From NCBI RefSeq assembly GCF_000420325.1, contig NZ_ATUS01000001.1, forward strand, positions 686,463 to 750,462: a stretch of 64,000 bases of DNA, in the 5' to 3' direction. Shown piece after piece: positions 9,450 through 17,738 of this stretch (positions are counted from its first letter, which is position 1; the number at the start of each line of letters is the position of its first letter). The translations under genes were made by a program, and so were the position numbers. The DNA comes from Spongiibacter tropicus DSM 19543. Lineage in GTDB: Bacteria; Pseudomonadota; Gammaproteobacteria; Pseudomonadales; Spongiibacteraceae. The notes under the pieces are model-generated. The model did no database searches. It was not told where the DNA came from and worked only from the letters and a program-made list of their open reading frames with translations.

Positions 9450-9731
9450 AACGCGCTTTAGACCACTTGCCAGTACGTCGGCCGACGGGCGTATTACCGT
9501 TTTATTGTCATACTCATCTCGTCGCTACAGCGCGACACAATGCATGCACCATTATGGGGAAGTCAACTCTCTCCCACCCAATAGACCTTCGTCACAAGTT
9601 AATGCCTTTGATGACACTTAGCGCCAACGGTATGAATTATTAACCAACCGCAATGTAAAGCCAGTTGGCGGAAGGTGGGCCAACCGCTACCATCAGAAGT
9701 CGAATAATAATTAACCAGACAGGACTGCCCC
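9450..9731. promoter_or_regulatory. Divergent regulatory region between LuxR-type regulator and P450
   Basis: 282 bases without a gene. Two similar segments, ATTATTAACCAAC (9636-9648) and AATAATTAACCAGAC (9706-9720), form an imperfect direct repeat upstream of the P450. They could be operator half-sites, but this rests on similarity alone. Confidence 0.35.
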
Positions 9732-11114
9732 ATGAGCAATGCCAGCGCAGCGGCGAGCGACCATCGCCCGGATTACACTCGTCAACCCAACAACAGCAAA
9801 CTCAAGCACATCCCCGGCAAAAACGGCTGGCCGATCATCGGCGTACTGCCCGAACTGCGCAACGACGTTTTCAAGCTGGCGGAGACCCGCTGGAAAGAAT
9901 TCGGTCCCATTTCACGGGTTCACTTTGGCCCTCAGCCCGGCGTACTGGCACTGGGTCCGGACATGGCTCAGACCCTTTTGCTGGACGGTGATCGCAATTT
10001 TTCCACACGCATGGGCTACGATTACGCGTTGCGCCCCTTCTATGGCGACAACCTGCTTTGCCTGGATTTCGACGAGCACAAGTTCCAACGTCGGATTATG
10101 CAGACCAGTTTCAAAACCCCGTCCATGCGCAGTTATGTGGAAATCATGAACCCGATTCTTGAACGTGGCATGGACGCCTGGGTCTTCGATGATAGCTTCC
10201 GCTTCTACGAGAGCGTCAAGAACCTGCTGCTGCGCATGACCTGCAAAGTATTTTATGGTGTTGAGGAACACGATGAGGGCTCTGACGAACTCGCCCAGGC
10301 CTTTGTCGACATTCTCGATGCTCAGGAAGGCATCATTCGTTTGGATCTGCCCGGCTTGAAATATCACACCGGCAAAAACGGACAGCGTTTCCTGCGCGAC
10401 TACATCACCAAGCTGATTCCAATTCGCCGCGCCGGTGACGGGCAGGATATGCTCAGCCATATGTGCAAAGAAACCAAACCTGACGGCAGCTACTTCAGCG
10501 ATGAAGAAATTGTCGATCATGCCAGTTTTCTGTTGTTTGCCGCCCACGACACCACCACCAGCACACTCAACCATCTGATGTACTACCTCGCGAAACATCA
10601 GGACTGGCAGCAGCGGCTTCGCGACGAGGGCGCGGCGCAGCACAAGGACTATCTGGACTACGAGGATCTGGGAAATGTGGTAGAGCTCGACGCCGCTTTC
10701 AATGAAGCCCAGCGCCTCAACCCCTCGGTGACCGTACTGGTACGCCGCAGTATTCGCGAATGCGAGCTGGCCGGACACCGGATTCCCGCCAATACCATGA
10801 TTTTCCAGTTACCCATGTTCACCAATCGCATGAGTGATTATTGGACAAATCCACACAGTTTCGACCCCGAACGCTTCTTCCCGGAGCGCGCTGAGCAGAA
10901 AGGCCATCCCTTCTGCTTTATGCCCTTTGGTGGCGGCGCCCACAAATGTATCGGCATGCATTTCGCCGCCATGCAGTCGAAGCTGTTTATGCACCAGTTC
11001 CTGAGAAAATATGAATTCCGCCTGCCGGACGACTACAAGGTGGCGTTCACCTATATCCCCATGCCCAAAATCAAAGATGGTCTGCCGCTGGTCGTGGAGA
11101 AACGTCGCGCCTGA
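9732..11114 (+). CDS. Cytochrome P450
   Basis: A 460-residue soluble P450 (heme-thiolate monooxygenase). The I-helix oxygen-activation motif FAAHDTTTS lies near residue 270, the K-helix ExxR is EAQR near 325, and the heme-binding loop FGGGAHKCIG places the ligand Cys at residue 406. There is no N-terminal membrane anchor, as usual for bacterial P450s that use separate ferredoxin partners; no ferredoxin or reductase gene lies beside it. Length and the heme-loop sequence resemble sterol- or lipid-oxidising P450 groups, but the substrate cannot be told. It is a single gene between a divergent LuxR-type regulator and a convergent histidine kinase. Confidence 0.95.
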   Translation: MSNASAAASDHRPDYTRQPNNSKLKHIPGKNGWPIIGVLPELRNDVFKLAETRWKEFGPISRVHFGPQPGVLALGPDMAQTLLLDGDRNFSTRMGYDYALRPFYGDNLLCLDFDEHKFQRRIMQTSFKTPSMRSYVEIMNPILERGMDAWVFDDSFRFYESVKNLLLRMTCKVFYGVEEHDEGSDELAQAFVDILDAQEGIIRLDLPGLKYHTGKNGQRFLRDYITKLIPIRRAGDGQDMLSHMCKETKPDGSYFSDEEIVDHASFLLFAAHDTTTSTLNHLMYYLAKHQDWQQRLRDEGAAQHKDYLDYEDLGNVVELDAAFNEAQRLNPSVTVLVRRSIRECELAGHRIPANTMIFQLPMFTNRMSDYWTNPHSFDPERFFPERAEQKGHPFCFMPFGGGAHKCIGMHFAAMQSKLFMHQFLRKYEFRLPDDYKVAFTYIPMPKIKDGLPLVVEKRRA

Positions 11115-11120
11115 ATCGTT

Positions 11121-11140
11121 GCCCGGCCTCAGGGCCGGGC
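11121..11140. terminator. Hairpin between convergent P450 and histidine kinase genes
   Basis: A perfect 8-bp stem GCCCGGCC, loop TCAG, then GGCCGGGC. It overlaps the last codons of the kinase gene. No strong U-run follows on either strand, so efficiency is uncertain. Confidence 0.5.
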
Positions 11141-12484
11141 GACTCCTTCGCTGGCAGGCAGGCGAATTTGTGCACGCAAGCCTCCGCCGTGACGATTAAA
11201 GAGCGTGAGACTTCCGCCATGGCCCTGCACAATGCCTTGCGCAATGGCCAGCCCCAGCCCCAAACCACCACTGCGCTCACTGCGTGAGGCATCGACCCGC
11301 ACAAAAGGGCGCAAGACTTCGCCCAGCATGCCCTCGGGGATTCCCGGTCCCTCATCTTCTACATCGAGGTAAAAAAACAAATCATCGCGGCTAAGGCTGA
11401 CCACGGCCCGTCCCCCGTAGCGCAAGGCATTGTCGATCAGATTTTGCAGGGCCCTTCGCAGCGCTACCGGACGGCATTCGACGGTGCCGGTGCCGCGGCT
11501 GACATAACTGACCGGCAAGCCCTCCTCGGCCAAGTCATCACAGAGACTCTCAAGCAGATTATCCAACTGGGTGCGGCGAGGCTGTTCGCCGCTGGCATTG
11601 CCGCGCACGAAATCGATAATGGCCGCCACCATCGTGCGCATATCCACCACCACCCGCTCCAATCCCTCTCGTTCGCGGTCATTGCTGAGCAGTTCCGTGC
11701 GCAGTTGCAGGCGGGTCAGTGCCGACTTCAGATCATGGGAAATGGCGGCCACCATCTCTGCCTGACTTTTCAGCAGGCGCTGCACATGGGCCTGCATAGT
11801 ATTCAAGGCTTTCGATGCCTGTACCAATTCCTTTGGTCCCTGCTCCACCAGCGGCGGCGCATCCAGGTTTCTCCCCAAGCGCGAAGCCGCCTCGCCAAAC
11901 TGCTCAAGGGGGCGAATCAGCCGCCGGATCAACAGCCAGGCCAGCAGCAGAGACAGCGCCATGACTAACAGCAGATAGAGCGCAATGGGCTCGTGCAGCA
12001 AGGAGCCCGCTTCGGGCAAGCGCGCACGAAAAGCGGCGGTTTCTCCATCGGGAAAACGAATGTTCACCAGCATATCGATGTCATCGCGCCACTCTCCCCG
12101 CAATGCCGGGTCGGCACCCCGCAGACAGACGCGAATATCGTAGTCGGGGTGCTGGGAAAACGCCTTGTCGATATTCAACGCCACATCGTTCGCGAAGGTA
12201 TTTTTCAGGCAGGCGTCGTCGACCGTGCTCTGCAAATCATCGTAAGCGGCCAGAAAACCCGTTTGCGCAGCCGCCAGAATCTTGCCGCGCTCGGCAGCCG
12301 GAAAACCGTAGGCTAAATCGACAATCCCGCTGATACGCTGGGCAAGATCCGCCGCTTCGGCGAGCAATACCCTCTCGTTACGGTGCTGCTCAAACAACCA
12401 CAGACTGAGCAGATGCGACAACACAAACACAGCACTGAGCAGCAACATGCTGCGGGCTTTGAGCGTATCGGGCAGGCGCGGCAT
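11129..12484 (-). CDS. EnvZ/QseC-type sensor histidine kinase
   Basis: An inner-membrane kinase of 451 residues: TM1 about 13-31, a periplasmic sensor to about 164 with two Cys near residues 92 and 120, TM2 about 166-187, HAMP about 188-240, then HisKA with SHDLKSALTRL (phosphorylated His about 250), N-box LIDNALRYGG, and ATP-lid motifs DEGPGIP and GLGLGLAIAQG. The H-box reads DLKSALT where DLRTPLT is usual, so the conserved Pro is lost. The ATG at 12484 overlaps the stop of the response-regulator gene as TGATG, which shows translational coupling. The signal is unknown. Its neighbours on the other side are a Rap1a-like gene and the Mrp antiporter operon, which makes ionic or pH stress a possible cue. 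Confidence 0.92.
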   Translation of the reverse strand: MPRLPDTLKARSMLLLSAVFVLSHLLSLWLFEQHRNERVLLAEAADLAQRISGIVDLAYGFPAAERGKILAAAQTGFLAAYDDLQSTVDDACLKNTFANDVALNIDKAFSQHPDYDIRVCLRGADPALRGEWRDDIDMLVNIRFPDGETAAFRARLPEAGSLLHEPIALYLLLVMALSLLLAWLLIRRLIRPLEQFGEAASRLGRNLDAPPLVEQGPKELVQASKALNTMQAHVQRLLKSQAEMVAAISHDLKSALTRLQLRTELLSNDREREGLERVVVDMRTMVAAIIDFVRGNASGEQPRRTQLDNLLESLCDDLAEEGLPVSYVSRGTGTVECRPVALRRALQNLIDNALRYGGRAVVSLSRDDLFFYLDVEDEGPGIPEGMLGEVLRPFVRVDASRSERSGGLGLGLAIAQGIVQGHGGSLTLFNRHGGGLRAQIRLPASEGVARP

Positions 12485-13203
12485 CACACCGTGTCGACAG
12501 GACAGGAAAACAGGTACCCCGATCCCCAGGCGGTTTTGATAATTTCCGGCTGCTTGGCATCCTCGCGGAGTTTGCGGCGCAGGCGGCTGACGTGGGAATC
12601 GATACTGCGGTCAAAGGCGGCACTGTTGCGCCCCTTGGTGAGACTCAACAGTCGGTCGCGGGAAAGGGGAATCTGCGGATTCTGAACAAAGGCCAGTAAC
12701 AGGTCATTCTCACTGGTGGAAAGCTGTATGACCGTGCCTTCAGCATCCAGCAGCTCCATACGGGCGGGTTTGAAGTGCCAGCCGGAAAAGCGATAGGCGA
12801 ATTGTCCGCGGCGGCTGTTGACCCCATTTACCCGGCGCAACACCGCTTTAATGCGCGCGACCAACTCATGGCGCCCAAAGGGCTTGGCAATATAGTCATC
12901 GGCCCCCAGCTCCAGACCGACGACGCGATCAATCTCTTCGTCCTTGGCGCTTAGCATAATAATCGGCGGCATTTCCGGGTCTGAGCGCAGCTTCCTGCAC
13001 AGCGCAAAGCCGTCCTGACCGGGCAACATCACATCCAGCAGGATCAGATCCGCCTGCTGTTGCGACAGGCAGGCAAACATTTCTTCGCCGTCTTCGGCGG
13101 TCATCACCTGATAGCCTTCCGTCTCCAACAATTCCGACACCAAATGCCGGATATCGGCATTGTCGTCGACAAGCAAAATACAGGACTGAGGTTCAATACT
13201 CAT
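12484..13203 (-). CDS. OmpR/PhoB-family response regulator
   Basis: A 239-residue two-domain regulator. The receiver (about residues 9-122) has the acidic pocket LLVDDNAD, phospho-acceptor LILLDVMLPGQDG, the Ser of MLSAKDEEID and the Lys of DDYIAKPFG. The winged-helix output domain (about 140-236) ends with the recognition helix region SRDRLLSLTKGR and RSIDSHVSRLRRKLREDAKQPEIIKT. The start at 13203 (MSIEPQSCILLVDD) was chosen because the longer reading frame upstream adds residues unlike the family. It is the partner of the histidine kinase that overlaps its stop codon, and it is transcribed away from the Rap1a-like and Mrp genes. Confidence 0.94.
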   Translation of the reverse strand: MSIEPQSCILLVDDNADIRHLVSELLETEGYQVMTAEDGEEMFACLSQQQADLILLDVMLPGQDGFALCRKLRSDPEMPPIIMLSAKDEEIDRVVGLELGADDYIAKPFGRHELVARIKAVLRRVNGVNSRRGQFAYRFSGWHFKPARMELLDAEGTVIQLSTSENDLLLAFVQNPQIPLSRDRLLSLTKGRNSAAFDRSIDSHVSRLRRKLREDAKQPEIIKTAWGSGYLFSCPVDTV

Positions 13204-13390
13204 ACGAGGAGGCTGGTTTCCTAAAATTTGCCATAGTCTGTCGAAAAGCACTGCGCATTGACAAGCTTTATTAGCATGCAGATCAGCGTCGATCTTAGCG
13301 GTCTCGCCACACTTTTTTACAAATCTGACAATACTTTTCTCGACGACAATGCCAACATGCTGGGCGCAAACCAGAAGGAGGTGCCGCGCT

Positions 13391-13828
13391 ATGCAGGATC
13401 CAGGCAAGCGCCTAAGCCGTATATTTGTAGGGTTTTTTTGTACACTTCTCATGCTCCCTGCGGTGGCTGTTGAAGAGATGTCAGCGAATACACTGCGCGG
13501 AAGTTGTACCCGCATGCTGAACGAAAGCGGGGACGTTTATGGCGAAGTGTGTAAAGCCTACCTTCAGGGGTTTGTGAGTGGCAGCACCAAGGTATCGGTT
13601 GCCGCACCGCGCTCAGAATTTATGGAGCGCGCCTTGAGAACTCGCGCACCCGGTGGTTCAACAGATATCGACACGCTGAAAATGTCACGGTACTGTTTAC
13701 CCGAGGGCGTGGATACCGAGGTACTGGCCCAACAGATTATTGATTCCGAGCAGAATGCCAGGGATGCCGATGCCAGCTCGCTGTTGGAGGCGGTGCTGAA
13801 AGCACACTACCCCTGCAAAAACCTATAA
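13391..13828 (+). CDS. Rap1a/Tai-like exported small protein
   Basis: 145 residues with a probable signal peptide (RLSRIFVGFFCTLLMLPAVA, cut near residue 26). The mature part has the pattern of the Rap1a/Tai immunity family: a first Cys (GSCTRM), VCKAYLQGFVSGS, YCLPEGVD, a helical segment and a terminal YPC, giving four spaced Cys. Known family members neutralise type VI secretion amidase toxins in the periplasm, but many relatives are simply exported proteins of unknown role, and no toxin or T6SS gene is in this window. The start is set by a strong AAGGAGGT eight bases before the ATG at 13391. It precedes mnhE by 49 bases and could be read with the Mrp operon. Confidence 0.7.
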   Translation: MQDPGKRLSRIFVGFFCTLLMLPAVAVEEMSANTLRGSCTRMLNESGDVYGEVCKAYLQGFVSGSTKVSVAAPRSEFMERALRTRAPGGSTDIDTLKMSRYCLPEGVDTEVLAQQIIDSEQNARDADASSLLEAVLKAHYPCKNL

Positions 13829-13877
13829 AGAATAGACCGCGTGAGCACAGCGCTAACGCGGATCAACTGAGACCGCA

Positions 13878-14348
13878 ATGCGCCACACCATCAGTCTTTC
13901 TCTACTACTCAGCATTATCTGGCTGGCCAATTCGGGCCACTATAACGGTCTGTTGCTCAGCCTTGGCGCCGTATCAGTGGCGCTTGTCGTGTGGATCTGC
14001 CACCGCATGGACGTGGTAGATCACGAATCACAGCCTGTGCACCTTACCCGCAATATTCCCCGCTACTACGGCTGGCTGGCCTGGCAAATCCTATTGAGCA
14101 ATATCGATGTGGTAAAACGCATTTGGCGCGGCAATGCGAGTATCGACCCGCAAATGAAAACCCTGCCGGTCGCACAGAAGACCGATTTGGGACGGGTTAT
14201 CTACGCAAACTCGATTAATCTGACGCCGGGAACACTGGCCGTTGAACTGGACGACGACACGGTATTGGTTCATGCGCTGACCTCGGCCAACATCAACGAC
14301 TTGGAAACCGGCGAAATGAGCCGCCGGGCCTGTGAGCTGGAAAAATGA
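13878..14348 (+). CDS. mnhE: Mrp-type Na+/H+ antiporter subunit E
   Basis: 156 residues of the MnhE/MrpE/PhaE family: two or three N-terminal hydrophobic segments (residues about 5-45 and 60-75) and a cytoplasmic domain with NSINLTPGTLAVELDDDTVLVHAL, the family hallmark. It is the first gene of a nine-gene antiporter operon. MrpE supports assembly and activity of the complex in the inner membrane. It overlaps mnhF by ATGA. Confidence 0.93.
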   Translation: MRHTISLSLLLSIIWLANSGHYNGLLLSLGAVSVALVVWICHRMDVVDHESQPVHLTRNIPRYYGWLAWQILLSNIDVVKRIWRGNASIDPQMKTLPVAQKTDLGRVIYANSINLTPGTLAVELDDDTVLVHALTSANINDLETGEMSRRACELEK

Positions 14349-14611
14349 TGCTGGCAGTTTGTGCAATCACTCTCGTACTGGTCATGCTGATGGCAATGAT
14401 CCGCGCCTTCGCCGGCCCGACGTTTTTCGACCGCGTTCTGGCGGTCAATCTGTTCGGCACCAAGACCGTATTGCTGATCTCCGTACTCGGCTTTCTATTC
14501 GGTCGCCCTGAGTTTCTGGATATCGCGCTGGTTTATGCGCTAATGAACTTCATCAGCGTGATAGCCCTGCTGCGCTACGTGGAATACAGCGAGGGCAAAG
14601 ACGCCTCATGA
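14345..14611 (+). CDS. mnhF: Mrp-type Na+/H+ antiporter subunit F
   Basis: 88 residues with three membrane helices. RAFAGPTFFDRVLAVNLFGT and FLDIALVYALMNFIS are the MnhF/MrpF signature (the D-R-V-x-A loop). It overlaps mnhE upstream and mnhG downstream by four bases each, so translation is coupled. It is a small structural subunit of the antiporter. Confidence 0.94.
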   Translation: MMLAVCAITLVLVMLMAMIRAFAGPTFFDRVLAVNLFGTKTVLLISVLGFLFGRPEFLDIALVYALMNFISVIALLRYVEYSEGKDAS

Positions 14612-14916
14612 GCGAGATCATTCCTATCATCAGCGGCATTCTGTTGGCCCTGGGCAGCTTTCTGATGTTTACCGGTGCGCTGGGGGTACTGCGCTTCCCC
14701 GATCTATTCAGTCGCATGCACGCTGCCGGTATTACTGAAACTCTCGCCACCTCTCTGTTGCTAGCCGGGCTGATGCTGCTGGCTGGCTGGGGACTGGTTC
14801 TGCTCAAGCTGCTGTTTATTCTTATTTTCGTGCTGTTTACCAGCCCGACAGCGAGCCACGCACTCGCCAAAGCAGCATGGCGCCATCGCGACCATAACGA
14901 CGGCGACAAGGAATAG
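14608..14916 (+). CDS. mnhG: Mrp-type Na+/H+ antiporter subunit G
   Basis: 102 residues with three membrane helices. GALGVLRFPDLFSRMHAAG near residues 28-46 is the MnhG/MrpG signature, and FTSPTASHALAKAAWR near the end matches the TxPxxAHxLAxAA pattern of the family. Four-base overlap with mnhF, and a four-base gap to the next gene. Confidence 0.94.
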   Translation: MSEIIPIISGILLALGSFLMFTGALGVLRFPDLFSRMHAAGITETLATSLLLAGLMLLAGWGLVLLKLLFILIFVLFTSPTASHALAKAAWRHRDHNDGDKE

Positions 14917-14920
14917 CGAC

Positions 14921-15913
14921 GTGGAACTGTTTATCAATATCTCACTGCTCAGCCTGCTGCTGGCCACCGCCATCGGCATTGTCGTCAGTCGCGACCTGCT
15001 GGTGTCAGTGATGCTCACCGGGATCTACGGCTTCCTGTCTGCCAGCTTCTTTGTGCTGATGGACGCCGTAGACGTTGCCTTCACCGAAGCCGCTGTAGGG
15101 TCCGGTATTTCACCGCTGCTGATGCTGCTGACGCTGGCCATGGTCGGTCGCTACGAAACCTGCCAGCGCAGCTACCGCTTGCCGGCGCTGATTCTGGTAA
15201 TCATCACCGGCGGCCTGCTGATTGTCGGCACCATCGACATGCCCGCTTTCGGCACCGCCGATGCCCCCGTTCATCAGCATGTTGCCCCCCGTTACCTTGA
15301 AGCTTCTTACGGCGAGATCGGCATTCCCAATGTCGTCACCTCAGTGCTGGCCAGCTACCGGGCCTTCGATACCTTCGGCGAAGTCGTGGTGGTGTTTGCC
15401 GCGGGTATTGGCGTGATGTCACTGCTGAGTATTGGCGCGCAACCCGCCAGCGGCCCCCGCGACGACGGTGCCCGGCACCACACAATTCTGCGCGTCGTCA
15501 GCAAGATTCTGATTCCACCCATCATGCTGTTTGCTTTTTATGTCCAATTTCACGGCGATTACGGTCCGGGCGGCGGCTTCCAGGCCGGGGTCATTTTCGC
15601 GGCGTCGGTGATTCTCTATACCCTGTTTTTCGGCATCGACCTGGCCCGTCAGGTGCTGTCGGAAAACCTCTTGCGCGTTCTCGCGGCAATGGGAGCGCTG
15701 CTCTATGGATCGGTGGGCGTGGTGTCTCTGCTCAGTGGCGGCAACTTCCTCGACTACAACGTGCTGCTGGCAGATCCCATTGCCGGCCAGCATCTCGGGA
15801 TTATCGTTATTGAAGCCGGTGTCGGCATCACCGTTGCCTCGGTGATGGTGCTGATTTTCTACAGCTTCATCGGACAGCTCAGCAATAAAGACAGCGGAGA
15901 TACCGCGCAATGA
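14921..15913 (+). CDS. MbhD/MbhE (MrpA C-terminal)-MnhB fusion subunit
   Basis: 330 residues with many membrane helices. The first ~90 residues (DLLVSVMLTGIYGFLSASFFV, DVAFTEAAVGSGIS) match the MbhD/DUF4040 module that forms the C-terminal part of canonical MrpA. A middle segment resembles MbhE. From about residue 185 (HTILRVVSKILIPPIMLFAFY, HGDYGPGGGFQAGVI) it is a full MnhB domain. So one protein carries pieces that are separate, or attached to MrpA, in the standard seven-subunit Mrp complex. In MBH/Mrp structures these modules lie beside the proton/Na+ pathway. It overlaps mnhC by ATGA. Confidence 0.88.
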   Translation: MELFINISLLSLLLATAIGIVVSRDLLVSVMLTGIYGFLSASFFVLMDAVDVAFTEAAVGSGISPLLMLLTLAMVGRYETCQRSYRLPALILVIITGGLLIVGTIDMPAFGTADAPVHQHVAPRYLEASYGEIGIPNVVTSVLASYRAFDTFGEVVVVFAAGIGVMSLLSIGAQPASGPRDDGARHHTILRVVSKILIPPIMLFAFYVQFHGDYGPGGGFQAGVIFAASVILYTLFFGIDLARQVLSENLLRVLAAMGALLYGSVGVVSLLSGGNFLDYNVLLADPIAGQHLGIIVIEAGVGITVASVMVLIFYSFIGQLSNKDSGDTAQ

Positions 15914-16266
15914 GCCAGTTTCTGACGCATTACAACTACTGGGTGGTGATCGCCCTGATGATGATCGGCTTCTTCGTGGTCATTGCACAAGGCAATCTTG
16001 TGAAGAAGCTGATTGGCCTGAACATTTTCCAGACCTCTGTATTCATCATGTATATCAGTGCGGGCAAGGTGTCGGGGGGCAGTGCTCCCATTCTCAGCGA
16101 CAGCGTGGCGCTGTACTCAAACCCCCTGCCCCATGTACTGATTCTTACCGCCATTGTCGTCGGCATCGCGACCACCGCACTGGGCCTGTCCCTGGTGCTG
16201 CGCATTAAAAAAGCCTACGGCAGTATTGAAGAAGACGACATTCAACGGCGAGATCCTTCGTGTTAA
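15910..16266 (+). CDS. mnhC: Mrp-type Na+/H+ antiporter subunit C (NuoK-like)
   Basis: 118 residues with three helices, homologous to complex I NuoK: LVKKLIGLNIFQTSVFIMYIS, and PLPHVLILTAIVVGIATTALGL, where the P-LPxxLxLTAIVV run is diagnostic for MnhC. It overlaps the next gene by seven bases. Confidence 0.94.
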   Translation: MSQFLTHYNYWVVIALMMIGFFVVIAQGNLVKKLIGLNIFQTSVFIMYISAGKVSGGSAPILSDSVALYSNPLPHVLILTAIVVGIATTALGLSLVLRIKKAYGSIEEDDIQRRDPSC

Positions 16267-17738
16267 GCCATTTACCCATACTTCAGGTTATTGTGCCCCT
16301 GCTGGGCGCACCTGCCTGCCTTATTCTAGGCCGGGCCCGTTTGGCCTGGGCATTCTCGCTGCTGGTCAGCATGTTGAGCCTTTTCATGGCGGCACTGCTG
16401 CTATTGCAGGTCTACGACACCGGAACCATCAGCTATGCGCTCGGTGGCTGGGATGCCCCCTGGGGAATTGAATACCGCATCGACTTGCTCAACGCCTGGC
16501 TGCTGTTAATCGTTGCCGGTAGCAGTACTCTGGCACTTCTTGCTGCGCAGACAAGCATCAGCCGGGAAATCGCCGCGGAAAAGCAGGTCTTTTTCTACGT
16601 CGCCTGGCTGCTTTGCCTGGCCGGGCTATTGGGGATTCTGGCCACTGGCGATGCCTTCAACGTATTCGTTTTTCTGGAAATTTCCTCGCTGTCGACCTAC
16701 ACACTGGTGTCACTCGGCAAGGACCGCAAAGCCCTCTGGGCCGCATTCCGCTACCTGATTCTGGGCACCATCGGCGCGACGTTTATCCTGATCGGCATCG
16801 GCTTCATGTACATGATGACCGGCACACTGAACATGGCCGATCTGGCCCAGCGACTGCCAGCCATCAATGATTCCTACACCGTCGTCGCAGCGTATGCCTT
16901 TATCATTGTGGGCATCTGCCTGAAGCTGGCGCTGTTCCCGCTGCACAACTGGCTGCCCGGCGCCTACAGTCAGGCCCCCTCGGTTGTCACTGTCTTTCTG
17001 GCGGCCAGCTCGACCAAGGTGGCGGTCTACCTGCTGATTCGCTTCACGTACACGGTCTTCCCCGCCAACTTCCGCGCCGGGGACTTCCCCCTGTATGACA
17101 TCTTCGTCGCACTGGGTGTACTGGCAGTCTTTATGGCCTCTGCAGCAGCCATCTATCAGGGCAATATAAAACGCGCCATCGCCTACTCCAGTATCGGTCA
17201 AATCGGCTACATGATTATTGGCCTTGGCCTGGGCACCGCGATGGGACTGCAAGCCACGCTGCTGCACCTGTTCAATCACGCATTAATGAAAGCGGCTCTG
17301 TTTATGGCCTTGGCAGCGATGATTTATCGCGTAGGCAGTGCGCAGCTTAGCGACATGAAAGGGCTGGGCAAACAAATGCCCTGGACCAGCATGAGCTTTG
17401 TGCTGGGCGGTCTGAGCCTGATCGGCGTACCCCTTACCGTCGGTTTTGTCAGCAAGTGGTATTTGGTGAGCGCCGCCGTAGCAGAGGGCCGCTGGCCTGT
17501 CGCGTTTCTGGTGGTATTCGGCTCGCTGCTCGCCATCGCCTACATCTGGCGCGTGGTGGAAACCCTGTATTTCCAGAAGCCCAGCGAAACCGCACTCACT
17601 GTCAAAGAGGCACCGCTACCGTTTTTGCTGCCGATTTGGCTGCTGATTATCGGCAACCTCTACTTCGGTATCGATACCCGTCTGCCGGTGGTGATTACGG
17701 CTGAAGCGGCGATGACGCTGATGGGAGGAACGCCATAA
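16260..17738 (+). CDS. mnhD: Mrp-type antiporter subunit D (first of three NuoL/M/N-like subunits)
   Basis: 492 residues with about 14 predicted helices. It carries the antiporter-family features: FVFLEISSLSTYTLVSLG with the conserved TM5 Glu, FPLHNWLPGAYSQAPSVVTVFLAA-type TM7-8 region with Lys in the following helix, and HLFNHALMKAALFM in TM12. The order relative to mnhC and the sequence place it closest to MnhD/MrpD. The start is GTG inside the end of mnhC. It pumps or exchanges protons against cations as part of the complex. Confidence 0.9.
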   Translation: MLSHLPILQVIVPLLGAPACLILGRARLAWAFSLLVSMLSLFMAALLLLQVYDTGTISYALGGWDAPWGIEYRIDLLNAWLLLIVAGSSTLALLAAQTSISREIAAEKQVFFYVAWLLCLAGLLGILATGDAFNVFVFLEISSLSTYTLVSLGKDRKALWAAFRYLILGTIGATFILIGIGFMYMMTGTLNMADLAQRLPAINDSYTVVAAYAFIIVGICLKLALFPLHNWLPGAYSQAPSVVTVFLAASSTKVAVYLLIRFTYTVFPANFRAGDFPLYDIFVALGVLAVFMASAAAIYQGNIKRAIAYSSIGQIGYMIIGLGLGTAMGLQATLLHLFNHALMKAALFMALAAMIYRVGSAQLSDMKGLGKQMPWTSMSFVLGGLSLIGVPLTVGFVSKWYLVSAAVAEGRWPVAFLVVFGSLLAIAYIWRVVETLYFQKPSETALTVKEAPLPFLLPIWLLIIGNLYFGIDTRLPVVITAEAAMTLMGGTP

